Positions 16,758 to 24,676 of a stretch of 32,158 nt of DNA are shown piece after piece; the stretch's first letter is position 1, and every line of letters starts with the position of its first letter. The notes below the pieces were generated by a model. That model was not told the DNA's origin and searched no databases. It saw nothing but the letters and a program-made list of their open reading frames with translations. Source of the stretch: an uncultured Bacteroidota bacterium. Lineage in GTDB: Bacteria; Bacteroidota; Bacteroidia; UBA4408. The DNA lies in contig CAIKXD010000329.1 in assembly GCA_903831265.1 (NCBI GenBank), forward strand, positions 1 to 32,158, written 5' to 3'. Position numbers and translations under genes: made by a program.

Positions 16758-17795
16758 ATGTATAAAATTAATAAAATTTTGTGGGGAATTTTGTTTGTGA
16801 TTGCATTGCATCATAAGCAGGGTTTTTCTCAAGGTCATAATACACAAATAAGAGGATTTATAGATGTAATTTCTTCTTACCAGCAAGATAAAAGTTCCTT
16901 TACACTTGGAGAGCAGGATTTATTTATTACTTCAGATTTAACTGATAGATTGTCCTTCTTAGGAGAAAGTGTCTTTAAATATTCAGGCGCTTCGCCAACA
17001 ATGTTTGATGTAAGTATTGAAAGGATAGTTTTAAAATACAACTATAGTGGAAATCATAACATTTTATTAGGTAAGCATCACACTCCAATTAATTATTGGA
17101 ATGATACTTACCATCATGGAAGGGTTTTTTTTCCTACCATTTATAGACCACTTATGTTTTCAACTGGAATTATCCCATTACATAACACAGGCTTAAGTTT
17201 ACAAGGATTGAATTTAGGAAAATTTAAATTTGGATACGACATTATGATTGGTAATGGTCTTGGCTCAACCGATGTGTTGGACAATAATATATTTAAGTCA
17301 GTAACTGCGGCTTTTCATGTAAAGCCAATTGATGGCCTAAGGATAGGAGCATCTTACTATAGAGATATTATTTCTTCAAATGCATTGGCTACTCATCAAA
17401 ACCATGGTGGCTCAGTAAATAGTTTATCTAGAACATTAGAGCAAGAATTACTAAGTGGTTCAATTTCTTATTTTACAAAAAAATGGGAGTTTTTGAGCGA
17501 AGCAACAATGGCATTTAATCGCACCGACAGTACCGGTGTTTCTCAAACTTCTGTTGCTTATGCTTATGCAGGATATAGAATCAAAGATAAATTTATACCT
17601 TATGTAAGATTTGATTGGTCGGAATATGGTAACAATGAAATTTACTTTAAAAAAGACAACACTACTTCATACTTAATTGGTTTGCGTTACCAAATCAATT
17701 ATCTTGCTGTAATCAAGTTTGAATATGAACACATGAGCACAAAACTTAACGGTTTAGTAGATAAATACACAGCTCAATTTGCAATAGGATTTTAG
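16758..17795 (+). CDS. Porin-like outer-membrane beta-barrel protein
   Basis: The protein has 345 residues. Residues 1-25 form a signal peptide (hydrophobic core WGILFVIALHH, cleavage after FSQ). The mature chain is dominated by alternating beta-strand segments: IRGFIDVISSY, NHNILLGKHHTPINYWND, KFKFGYDIMIGNGLGS, LRIGASYYRDI, KFIPYVRFDWSEYG and AVIKFEYEHMST. It ends AQFAIGF, with the terminal Phe of a BAM-assembled barrel. The GKxxTPINYWNDTYHHGR stretch resembles that of Bacteroidota porins annotated as phosphate-selective or general porins; substrate is inferred only. It leads a run of six plus-strand genes (including one pseudogene) with gaps of 2 to 39 bases, and overlaps, through to 21875. 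Its stop is only 2 bases before the next start, which ties it to the PstS-like protein and the kinase. Confidence 0.8.
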   Translation: MYKINKILWGILFVIALHHKQGFSQGHNTQIRGFIDVISSYQQDKSSFTLGEQDLFITSDLTDRLSFLGESVFKYSGASPTMFDVSIERIVLKYNYSGNHNILLGKHHTPINYWNDTYHHGRVFFPTIYRPLMFSTGIIPLHNTGLSLQGLNLGKFKFGYDIMIGNGLGSTDVLDNNIFKSVTAAFHVKPIDGLRIGASYYRDIISSNALATHQNHGGSVNSLSRTLEQELLSGSISYFTKKWEFLSEATMAFNRTDSTGVSQTSVAYAYAGYRIKDKFIPYVRFDWSEYGNNEIYFKKDNTTSYLIGLRYQINYLAVIKFEYEHMSTKLNGLVDKYTAQFAIGF

Positions 17796-17797
17796 CT

Positions 17798-18271
17798 ATG
17801 AATACATACAAAACAACAAAAATTAAATTAATCCCAACTAAAGTAATTTTACTAATAGTTTGTTTGTTCTTTATCAATTTAGATAATTCAAATGCACAAG
17901 AAACTTTAGGTATTTTGGGAAATTCAAAAGGTGTTCCTTCAAGTATGACTTTTGTAGAACTAAAAAGCGTTATGAAGGGCGAAAAGCAGAGATGGAAAGA
18001 TGGTACTAAGATTGTGATTGCATTGATGAAAACCAATACCCCACTAGGTCAAGCATCGGCAAAAAAAATATACAACATGTCGGGAGATGAACTTAACAGA
18101 TTTTGGTTGGCTTTAGTTTTTCAAGGAAAAGCCTCTGCCCCTAATTTTTTTAATTCTATGAGTGAACTTGAATCTTTTGTAGCACAAACACCGGGTGCCA
18201 TTGGAATAGTAAAAAAGGAAAGTGCCAATGAAAGCAAATTAATTCCAGTAGATGGAAAAAAAGAATTTTAG
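17798..18271 (+). CDS. Small periplasmic PstS-like substrate-binding-domain protein
   Basis: The protein has 157 residues with a cleavable signal peptide (residues about 14-34, ending SNAQ). The mature 120 or so residues match one lobe of phosphate-type solute-binding proteins: SMTFVELKSVMKGEKQRWKDGTKIVIAL (compare the 'W.dG..i' stretch of PstS), FWLALVFQGKASAPNF, and VAQTPGAIGIVKKES, the 'pGaIGYv' motif. It ends in LIPVDGKKEF. At this size it lacks the second lobe, so it may bind ligand with low affinity or act as a sensor accessory. No ABC permease or ATPase genes are nearby. It lies between the porin gene (2 bases) and the histidine kinase gene (39 bases), so presenting a ligand to the kinase is a reasonable inference. 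Confidence 0.78.
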   Translation: MNTYKTTKIKLIPTKVILLIVCLFFINLDNSNAQETLGILGNSKGVPSSMTFVELKSVMKGEKQRWKDGTKIVIALMKTNTPLGQASAKKIYNMSGDELNRFWLALVFQGKASAPNFFNSMSELESFVAQTPGAIGIVKKESANESKLIPVDGKKEF

Positions 18272-18310
18272 TTTGTATTTAATTTTGTTTAACAGTAAAA
18301 ATTATAATTT

Positions 18311-19852
18311 GTGCGTGTAACATTAAAATCTAAGATATGGTTAACTGTGCTTTCTGTGGTGGTAATGTTTGCCTTTTTTATTTTAATTTATTTTCCTGCA
18401 CAGCAAGAGAAATACTTACTCAAGAATTTCAATAAAGAAATTCAAAATTTGGCCAATACAGTTGCTTTAGGCGTTAAGATTGCGATTACTGAACAAAATT
18501 TTGAGGGTGTACAAACAGCCATTGATTTTGTAAAGGGCGATCCGCATCTTAATTTTATTTCGATGATTCAAGCAGACACAATTTGGAATGAAAAGCACAC
18601 CGCATTTAAAATAAAAAAGACATTATTTAAAACTTTTCCAGAAGGAAAAATTGTTGATGTAAATCAAACTTCAAATGATTCGATTTTAGTTAAAGAAGCA
18701 CTTTTTTACACTTCAATGATGAGTGGATCTATATTGTTAGGTTTCTCTAAAAATGAAATAATTCAAAGTAAAAAGCAAATCAGATTTACAGCACTAATAG
18801 TAAGTTTAATGGTTTTTATTATAGGAATTATTATTGGCTTTTGGCTTGCAAGAAATATTTCTGTTCCAGTGCTTGCTTTGCGCGATGCCGCAAATAAAGT
18901 TGGAGAAGGTGATTTAACTCAGAGAGTAAGTAATTATTCGCATGATGAAATAGGTGAGTTGGGGCAAGCTTTTAACCGAATGGTAAATGATCTTGAAAAG
19001 GCAAAGGAAGAAATTACCGCTTCTAATCTTGCGCTTGCTTCTGCCAATGATGAGCTGAATAATACTCTAGAAAACTTAAAATCTACACAAGCACAATTAA
19101 TTCAATCAGAAAAAATGGCTTCGCTTGGTCAGCTTACAGCGGGCATTGCTCATGAAATTCAAAATCCACTTAATTTTGTAAATAATTTTTCCGAACTATC
19201 GGTTGAACTTATCGATGATTTAGAACTCGAAGAAACAACCGAAGAAGATAAAAAAGATATTATAAAAGATATTAAATCTAATTTGGAGAAAATAGCACAC
19301 CATGGTAAACGTGCAGATAGAATTGTTAAAGGAATGTTGATGCACAGTAGAGAACAAAAGGGTGAGAAAATTTTAGTTAAAATTAATCAACAACTAGAAG
19401 AAGATATAACGATAGCTTATCATGGTTTAAGAGCTAAAAATAGTGGCTTTCAATGCGATATTTTGAAAGATTTTGATGTTAATATTGATGACATAAATAT
19501 TATTCCGCAAGATATTAATCGTGTGGTGATCAACTTATTAAATAATGCGTTTTATGCAGTAGGAGAGCGCTTGCAAAGTAATACAGATTTAATGTGGAAG
19601 CCGCTTGTTAAAATTTCTACAAGGCATGCAAGCAAGAATGTAATTATAAGTATTGAAGATAATGGCACAGGCATACCTGACGATGTAAAAGAAAGGATAT
19701 TTAATCCATTCTTTACCACAAAGCCAACTGGCGAAGGCACAGGACTTGGCCTTTCAATTTGTTACGATATTGTCAAATCACATGGAGGGGAAATTACAGT
19801 TGAAAGTAAATACGGTACAGGCACAAAGTTTAATATTGTATTAACGATCTAA
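18311..19852 (+). CDS. Membrane sensor histidine kinase (HAMP-HisKA-HATPase)
   Basis: The protein has 513 residues and starts at GTG 18311. Transmembrane helix 1 is near 8-29, an extracytoplasmic sensor region of about 125 residues follows, and helix 2 is near 157-180. The HAMP domain is near 180-235 (RNISVPVLALRDAANKVGEG, ending in AFNRMVNDLEKA). A coiled coil leads to HisKA with phospho-acceptor H281 (GIAHEIQNPLNFVNNF). The ATPase part has an N box near 410 (INRVVINLLNNAFYAV), a G1 box near 451 (EDNGTGIP) and an F/G2 region ([18 protein letters not shown]), all intact. It is ten bases upstream of a single-domain response regulator, its likely partner. The sensor region resembles small Cache-type domains only loosely; the ligand is unknown. 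Confidence 0.95.
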   Translation: MRVTLKSKIWLTVLSVVVMFAFFILIYFPAQQEKYLLKNFNKEIQNLANTVALGVKIAITEQNFEGVQTAIDFVKGDPHLNFISMIQADTIWNEKHTAFKIKKTLFKTFPEGKIVDVNQTSNDSILVKEALFYTSMMSGSILLGFSKNEIIQSKKQIRFTALIVSLMVFIIGIIIGFWLARNISVPVLALRDAANKVGEGDLTQRVSNYSHDEIGELGQAFNRMVNDLEKAKEEITASNLALASANDELNNTLENLKSTQAQLIQSEKMASLGQLTAGIAHEIQNPLNFVNNFSELSVELIDDLELEETTEEDKKDIIKDIKSNLEKIAHHGKRADRIVKGMLMHSREQKGEKILVKINQQLEEDITIAYHGLRAKNSGFQCDILKDFDVNIDDINIIPQDINRVVINLLNNAFYAVGERLQSNTDLMWKPLVKISTRHASKNVIISIEDNGTGIPDDVKERIFNPFFTTKPTGEGTGLGLSICYDIVKSHGGEITVESKYGTGTKFNIVLTI

Positions 19853-19861
19853 TTAATAAAT

Positions 19862-20245
19862 ATGATAAAAATAATGATTGTTGATGATGAGCAAGATGTT
19901 GAATCGCTCTTTAATCAACGTTTTAGAAGAGACTTAAAGAACAATAATTTTGAATTTCAATTTGCCTTTTCGGCAGAAGAAGCTTGGAGCTTTGTTAGTA
20001 ATTTAAATCCACTCGATATCGTATTAATATTATCAGATATCAATATGCCTGGTAAGTCTGGTCTTGATTTATTGAAAGAGGTAAAAGATAGATTTCCACA
20101 ATTAAAAGTAATGATGGTGACCGCTTATGGAGATCAACAAAATTATGATAGAGCTTTTGCACTTGGAGCAGATGATTTTATTACTAAGCCTATTGACTTT
20201 GACGCATTACGAGAAAAGATAAATGCATTAGCAGGAAAAGACTAG
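19862..20245 (+). CDS. Single-domain response regulator (CheY-like)
   Basis: The 127-residue receiver domain has no output domain. The acidic pocket is IVDDEQD near residues 6-12, the phospho-acceptor is D59 (ILSDINMPGKSG), the conserved Thr/Ser strand is MMVTAYGD, and the switch lysine is in FITKPIDFDAL near residue 108. With no DNA-binding domain it probably acts by protein contact or as a phosphotransfer intermediate, for instance between the kinase just upstream and the receiver-cyclase downstream. It begins 10 bases after the kinase stop and ends 4 bases before the remnant kinase gene. Confidence 0.95.
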   Translation: MIKIMIVDDEQDVESLFNQRFRRDLKNNNFEFQFAFSAEEAWSFVSNLNPLDIVLILSDINMPGKSGLDLLKEVKDRFPQLKVMMVTAYGDQQNYDRAFALGADDFITKPIDFDALREKINALAGKD

Positions 20246-20249
20246 CGGG

Positions 20250-20673
20250 ATGATTAAATATTTATTGCTTTTTTTTATTTTTTTTCAAAGCATAGTTCTT
20301 AAAGGGCAAAAAACTGAATTTAAAAAAAGTGGCGTTATAAATACTGTACAACTAACAAAGGATACTTTGCAAGTAAATTCTTTATTAAAAGCAGCAGCAG
20401 CATACAGAAAAAATAATCCATCAAAAGCAATTGACTATGCTAATTCGGCCATAAAAATTTCTGAAAAAACAGCATTTAAATAAGCTTTAATTAATGCTAA
20501 TATTGAAAATAGAAAAAATAGTTGAACCATTTTTTACAACCAAACCTTCGGGAGAGGGAACTGGGCTCGGCCTTAGTATATGTAATGATATTATTAAAGC
20601 GCATGGAGGAACAATGACTGTTGAGAGTGAAAAAGATAAATTTACAGAGTTTACTATAACTTTACCAATATGA
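20250..20673 (+). pseudogene. Remnant of a TPR-type sensor histidine kinase (large internal deletion)
   Basis: Two fragments of what looks like one former gene remain. Fragment one (20250-20483, 77 codons) has a signal peptide (LLLFFIFFQSIVLKGQ) and then the start of a TPR region (LLKAAAAYRKNNPSKAIDYANSAIKISEK), ending at TAA. Fragment two (20494-20673, 59 codons from an ATG) is the last part of a HATPase domain: [45 protein letters not shown]. That is the F box, G2 box and final strands, while the remaining TPRs, transmembrane helix, HisKA and N box are missing. In Bacteroidota, kinases with signal peptide, TPRs, one membrane helix and HisKA-HATPase run to about 600-750 residues, so roughly 1.5 kb or more is missing. 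The fragment-two stop overlaps the next start as ATGA, the usual coupling of a kinase to its regulator. A sequencing or assembly collapse is an alternative. Confidence 0.85.
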
Positions 20674-21875
20674 AAATACTAGCTGTTGATGATGAACCAG
20701 ATATGGAAGTATTGATAAGCCAACGCTTTCGTAAACAAATAAAAGAAAATAAATTTGAATTTGTGTTTGCACGCAACGGCAATGAAGCATTGGAAAAGTT
20801 GCAACAACATCAAGAAATTTCATTGGTGCTTACCGATATTAATATGCCTGGAATGGATGGTCTTACTTTATTAAGTAAGATTAAAGAATTAAAAAAGCCA
20901 ATTCAATCATTGGTAATTTCTGCATATGGCGATTTAAAAAATATTCGAACAGCCATGAATCAGGGTGCATTCGATTTTTTAGTTAAACCTATCGATTTTC
21001 AAGATTTTGAAATTACCTTAAACAAAACTCTTGAAAATGTTTTATTTGTGGCTAGGTCGCTTGAAAACGAGCAGCAATTAAATAAGGAGCGCGAAGAAAA
21101 ACTTCAAGCGCAAGCTGAGTTGCTTATTCAATTAGAAGAAAATGCAGCCATGATTAGCCAACAGAACGTAATGTTGGAAGCAAAGGTGCAGGAGAGAACA
21201 CAAGAACTAGTTGCTAAAAATGAAATTATTTCGCAAGAGCGCGACCGAAGCGATAAACTTTTACTTAATATTCTACCATTTGAAATTGCGCAAGAATTAA
21301 AGGAATTTGGCACTACCGAAGCAAAATATTTTGATGAGGTTACTGTCATGTTTACCGATTTTAAAGATTTTACACGCATTGCCGCAAACATGACACCCAA
21401 GCAATTAGTAGCAGAAATTGATACTTGTTTTAAAGCATTTGATGAAATTATAAATAAGTATCAAATAGAGAAAATTAAAACCATTGGCGATAGTTATATG
21501 GTAGCTGCTGGCTTGCCCCAAAAAAACAGTACACATGTTGTAGATATTATAAATGCTGCAAATGAAATACAGTCGTTTATGCAGCAACATATTTTAAACA
21601 ATGAACGAAATGGTATTCAGGGACTAGGCCAATTAAGAATTGGAGTGCACACCGGACCTGTTATTGCTGGTGTTGTTGGTACTAAAAAGTTTGCTTATGA
21701 TATATGGGGCGATGCTGTTAACTTAGCTTCTCGCATGGAAAGTTGCGGTGAACCCGGTAAAATTAACATCAGTGGCAATACTTATGTGCACGTAAAAGAT
21801 AAATTTAAATGCTACTACCGTGGCGAAATTGCTGTTAAAAATAAAGGTGATATTGGTATGTATTTTATTGAGTAA
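20670..21875 (+). CDS. Response regulator fused to class III adenylate cyclase
   Basis: The protein has 401 residues. Residues 1-120 are a receiver domain with D56 as phospho-acceptor ([11 protein letters not shown]) and the switch lysine in [11 protein letters not shown]. Residues about 125-200 form a coiled coil ending [20 protein letters not shown], the conserved linker before cyclase domains. The catalytic domain spans about 215-401. Metal-binding aspartates are D230 (MFTDFKDFT) and D274 (IGDSYM). The adenine-selecting pair K270 and D344 (YDIWGD) is present, and transition-state residues N351 and R355 (VNLASRMES) are intact. A homodimer would therefore have complete active sites making cAMP rather than cGMP. 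Phosphorylation by the upstream kinase is inferred. Its start overlaps the stop of the kinase remnant by ATGA, so its natural partner kinase may have been lost. Confidence 0.96.
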   Translation: MKILAVDDEPDMEVLISQRFRKQIKENKFEFVFARNGNEALEKLQQHQEISLVLTDINMPGMDGLTLLSKIKELKKPIQSLVISAYGDLKNIRTAMNQGAFDFLVKPIDFQDFEITLNKTLENVLFVARSLENEQQLNKEREEKLQAQAELLIQLEENAAMISQQNVMLEAKVQERTQELVAKNEIISQERDRSDKLLLNILPFEIAQELKEFGTTEAKYFDEVTVMFTDFKDFTRIAANMTPKQLVAEIDTCFKAFDEIINKYQIEKIKTIGDSYMVAAGLPQKNSTHVVDIINAANEIQSFMQQHILNNERNGIQGLGQLRIGVHTGPVIAGVVGTKKFAYDIWGDAVNLASRMESCGEPGKINISGNTYVHVKDKFKCYYRGEIAVKNKGDIGMYFIE

Positions 21876-22029
21876 AAGTACCCAATACATGGTATAAAAT
21901 TTCTTTTGGAATGTTGATTTTTCAATCATTCCTTTCAGCACATTTTTTAACCCAAATTACGCAGTAAGAATCGTTGGTCAATAAAATAAAGTTCAATAAA
22001 ATTGGACTACCAACTTTGTATAATTGGTA

Positions 22030-22428
22030 TTAAACCAAATAAGTCATTAATCCAATTAAACACACCACAAAATAACTCGGAATATTGGCAGCACCTGCAT
22101 AATCCTTTGCTATGCGTTGTCCTAAAAATAATGAAAGAAAAGTAATACTACACAAAAATAAGCCATAAAACCCAACTGGATTAATTATCTTTTTGCTAAA
22201 AAAAATACCCATTAAACATAGCACACCAGCGCTACACTCTAGTAAAGTAAGTAGTAGCAATAAAATTTTTGATTGCCCCTTAACAAAGCTTTTGGCAAAA
22301 TACCCGTCAATCCATTGTTGATTGTCTTTGTAATTCAACATTTTGTCCATGGCCGATTGTACAAACAAAATGCTCATAAAAACCAACACAAGCAAACGAA
22401 TTAACAATATTAGTTCTGGCTTTATCAT
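22030..22428 (-). CDS. DoxX-like four-helix membrane protein
   Basis: The protein has 132 residues with four predicted membrane helices: near 6-26, 52-75, 85-103 and 110-130. After the first helix comes SAMDKMLNYKDNQQWIDGYFAK, resembling the 'f...aG..Kl.n' loop of DoxX-type proteins, and the second helix contains LLLLLTLLECSAGVLCLMG. The family assignment is from overall pattern. The function of these small proteins in Bacteroidota is unclear; some are linked to quinone or thiosulfate oxidation. The gene overlaps the stop of the DnaJ-domain gene by four bases (ATGA), so the two are translationally coupled. Confidence 0.72.
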   Translation of the reverse strand: MIKPELILLIRLLVLVFMSILFVQSAMDKMLNYKDNQQWIDGYFAKSFVKGQSKILLLLLTLLECSAGVLCLMGIFFSKKIINPVGFYGLFLCSITFLSLFLGQRIAKDYAGAANIPSYFVVCLIGLMTYLV

Positions 22429-23150
22429 TTAATACCTCTTTGCTTTTTAATGTTTTCGTAGGCTTGTTGTACCTTTTGGAATTTTTCCTTCGCGTCCTGT
22501 TGATACTCTTCACCCAAATGACTTACCTTATCGGGATGAAATTTAACCGCCATTTTTTTATACGCTTTTTTCAATTCCTCATCCGAAGCGCTGTTATGTA
22601 TTTCTAAAATTTTGTAATCGCTGTCAACATCAGCATAGAACATCGCTTTTAAACTATTAAAATCGGCCATATTAATATTTAAAAACGAAGCAATTTGTTC
22701 TATCACTTTTACTTCAGAATCGTGCACTTGCCCATCGGCCATGCTTACACCAAACAAAAAATGAATGAGCTGCAAACGCGAAGCATATTCCATGTTTTGT
22801 TTAATTTGAGCACAAACTTCATATAACGGAATTTCCTTCTCCAGAATTTCGCGCAGCAAAAGCATTTGTTCTTTGGTAACATCAACACCAAAATGCTTTA
22901 CAAAAAAAGTTTTTACATAATCAAGCTCTGCCTTCATTACTCGGCCATCGGCTTTCATAACACTAGCTACTAAAATAATTAAGCTGGCACTAAAATCACC
23001 TCTTTGTGTATGATATTTTGTGTTCGATACCTTTACGGCAGTGCCCGAATCATCGAGCACAGCGCCCAAAGCAAAACCAATTAAACCACCTATGGGGCCG
23101 CCTAAGGCCCATCCTAAACCACCGCCAAGCCATTTTCCAAATTTCGACAT
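22425..23150 (-). CDS. TerB-like and DnaJ-domain protein (DjlA-like co-chaperone)
   Basis: The protein has 241 residues from ATG 23150; a TTG nine codons upstream is less likely because MSKFGKWLGG directly begins the glycine-zipper segment. Domains: a glycine-rich hydrophobic hairpin at residues 4-32 (GGGLGWALGGPIGGLIGFALG), probably membrane-inserting. A TerB-like all-helical domain lies near 50-160 (VASVMKADGRVMKAELDYVKTF and FLFGVSMADGQVHDSE, both with the typical acidic turn). A C-terminal J domain lies near 172-241 with an intact HPD tripeptide (KFHPDKVSH). This order is that of DjlA-type co-chaperones, which stimulate DnaK ATPase at the membrane. It is upstream of and coupled to the DoxX-like gene. 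Confidence 0.9.
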   Translation of the reverse strand: MSKFGKWLGGGLGWALGGPIGGLIGFALGAVLDDSGTAVKVSNTKYHTQRGDFSASLIILVASVMKADGRVMKAELDYVKTFFVKHFGVDVTKEQMLLLREILEKEIPLYEVCAQIKQNMEYASRLQLIHFLFGVSMADGQVHDSEVKVIEQIASFLNINMADFNSLKAMFYADVDSDYKILEIHNSASDEELKKAYKKMAVKFHPDKVSHLGEEYQQDAKEKFQKVQQAYENIKKQRGIK

Positions 23151-23743
23151 TACATGATATTTTATATTCCTAAACAAAATTAATTTATCTTTTAATACAG
23201 TGCCTTTTTTTACGTTTAAATTGTTAATCCTTTAAAAGCCTTAATACTGTTCATTTTTAGCCCTAAAAAGAATTTAACATTCAAAAAATTGCTTGCCAAA
23301 ACTACTCAATATTTTTTCCAACGCTAACATGGCATCAAATAATATTTATGATTTTATACCAATTGTATTTTTTATTAGCCCAAAGCTGTTTAATAAATTT
23401 ACAATGGTTAATGCCGATACAACTTGAAACTAGAACAATAAGGCTTGGCCGCTATTGGACTAAATTGAAAGTGTAATCGGTATTATTTAAAATTTGGGCG
23501 TTCCCCTCCCCAAAAATAGGGAGGGGCGTGTTTTCCGCGCTACGCGGTAGCTTGCTCCAACCACTAACGCTGGCATTTTATTGTAATACAAATACCTGCC
23601 TTTAAATCAATATTTATTTTACTTATTTAAATTTATAATTTAAATGATGGTAAACTTCTAAGAGAATTCGCATTTTCTGCTTACTGCAACTGAAAAAAAT
23701 CAGACTATTTTAAATATTAACTTTCTTTTTACGTTTTCAATTG
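23151..23743. other. Gene-poor 0.6-kb region with imperfect inverted repeats
   Basis: No convincing gene is seen; the longest ATG frame noticed is about 32 codons (near 23330). The left part is AT-rich. Near 23413-23432 (AATGCCGATACAACTTGAAA) and 23465-23490 (ATTGAAAGTGTAATCGGTATT) there are imperfect inverted arms. Immediately after comes the GC-rich palindromic island at 23496-23570. Together these resemble a decayed short mobile or REP-like unit in the divergent gap between the TerB-DnaJ gene and porD. Confidence 0.5.
23496..23570. repeat. GC-rich REP-like palindromic island
   Basis: Two hairpins sit side by side in otherwise AT-rich DNA. CCCCTCCC at 23503-23510 pairs with GGGAGGGG at 23519-23526 (8 bp, AT-rich loop). 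CCGCG at 23535-23539 pairs with CGCGG at 23543-23547 (3-base loop). The flanks GGGCGTT and CACTAACGC are near-complementary (GCGTT versus AACGC) and close the unit. The layout is like the REP/BIME elements mobilised by RAYT transposases. Only one copy is seen in this window, so repetitiveness is inferred. Confidence 0.55.
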
Positions 23744-23751
23744 TACTTTTG
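23744..23751 (+). promoter_or_regulatory. Probable porD promoter -7 box
   Basis: TACTTTTG matches TAnnTTTG and lies only 7 bases before ATG 23759, which would give an almost leaderless mRNA. No TTG is seen at the usual upstream distance. Confidence 0.45.
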
Positions 23752-23758
23752 AACTCCA

Positions 23759-24658
23759 ATGAAATATAAATTATTTTTCTTTTTTGTATTATTTGCTCTC
23801 AGCAATCTGCTTAATGCGCAAGAACTAAATTGCACAGTAAAAGTGCTCAGTCCGGCCATTCAAGGAACAGAACGTAGTGTTTTCGAAACCCTCGAAACTG
23901 CTGTAAAAGAATTTATGAATAACACACGATGGACTAATGATAACTACAAACAAGACGAAAAAATTGAATGTAATATCACCATTAATGTTACCAAAAGAAT
24001 TTCGGTAGATGAATTTGAAGCCAATATTATTGTGCAATCGCGCAGACCCGTTTATAAAAGCTCGTACAATACCAATTTAATTAATTATCAGGATAACGAT
24101 TTTACCTTTAAATACACCCCTTTTCAGCCGTTTGAATTCAACGAAAATACCTTTATCAACAACCTAACATCCACCCTCGGGTATTATGCATTTATATTTA
24201 TTGGCCTCGACTATGATACCTTTAGTCCTGAAGGTGGCACACCCTACTACCAAAAAGCGCAAACCATTGTAAACAACGCACAAAACGCTCCCGATAAAGG
24301 TTGGAAAGCTTTTGAGGGTTCAAAAAACAGGTATTGGTTAGCCGAAAATTTGGCTAATGCCAACTTCAAAGGCGTACGTTCATGCTTGTATAACTACCAC
24401 CGAATGGGTTTAGATATGATGACCAATGATGTGGAATTAGCCCGAAAAAATATTGCCGATGCTTTAGAAGGTTTATTAAAAGTGCATAATATGCAAATGG
24501 GATCGTTTTTAATGCAGGTGTTCTTTTTGGCCAAAGCAGATGAAGTAGTCAATATTTTTTCAATTGCAACACCTGAATTAAAAAGTAAACTCGTTCCCGT
24601 GCTCAATACCATTGATCCTGGTAATGTTACTAAATATGAAAAATTAAGGGCTAATTAA
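23759..24658 (+). CDS. porD: PorD-like type IX secretion protein (DUF4835)
   Basis: The protein has 299 residues with a signal peptide (KLFFFFVLFALSNLLNAQ). The first mature stretch ELNCTVKVLSPAIQGTERSVFETLETAVKEFMNNTRWT is characteristic of the Bacteroidota DUF4835 family, which has been linked to type IX secretion as PorD. Further family segments are QSRRPVYKSSYNTNLINYQDNDFTFKYTPFQPFEF, LGYYAFIFIGLDYDTFSPEGGTPYYQKAQ and FKGVRSCLYNYHRMGLDMM. It would act in the periplasm; the molecular role is poorly defined. Its presence fits the three cargo proteins with T9SS sorting domains in the window. The following TPR gene begins 18 bases after its stop. Confidence 0.88.
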   Translation: MKYKLFFFFVLFALSNLLNAQELNCTVKVLSPAIQGTERSVFETLETAVKEFMNNTRWTNDNYKQDEKIECNITINVTKRISVDEFEANIIVQSRRPVYKSSYNTNLINYQDNDFTFKYTPFQPFEFNENTFINNLTSTLGYYAFIFIGLDYDTFSPEGGTPYYQKAQTIVNNAQNAPDKGWKAFEGSKNRYWLAENLANANFKGVRSCLYNYHRMGLDMMTNDVELARKNIADALEGLLKVHNMQMGSFLMQVFFLAKADEVVNIFSIATPELKSKLVPVLNTIDPGNVTKYEKLRAN

Positions 24659-24676
24659 CTTAGCTTGTTTGTAAAA

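Noticed and set aside
17746-18036. Minus-strand open frame of 96 codons opposite the porin/PstS-like junction
   Set aside because: It lies opposite two well-supported genes and shows no recognisable domain.
21960-22040. Terminator between the receiver-cyclase and DoxX-like genes
   Set aside because: Several 5-6 base inverted pairs (for example TACCAA/TTGGTA) occur, but none forms a convincing stem with a T tract.
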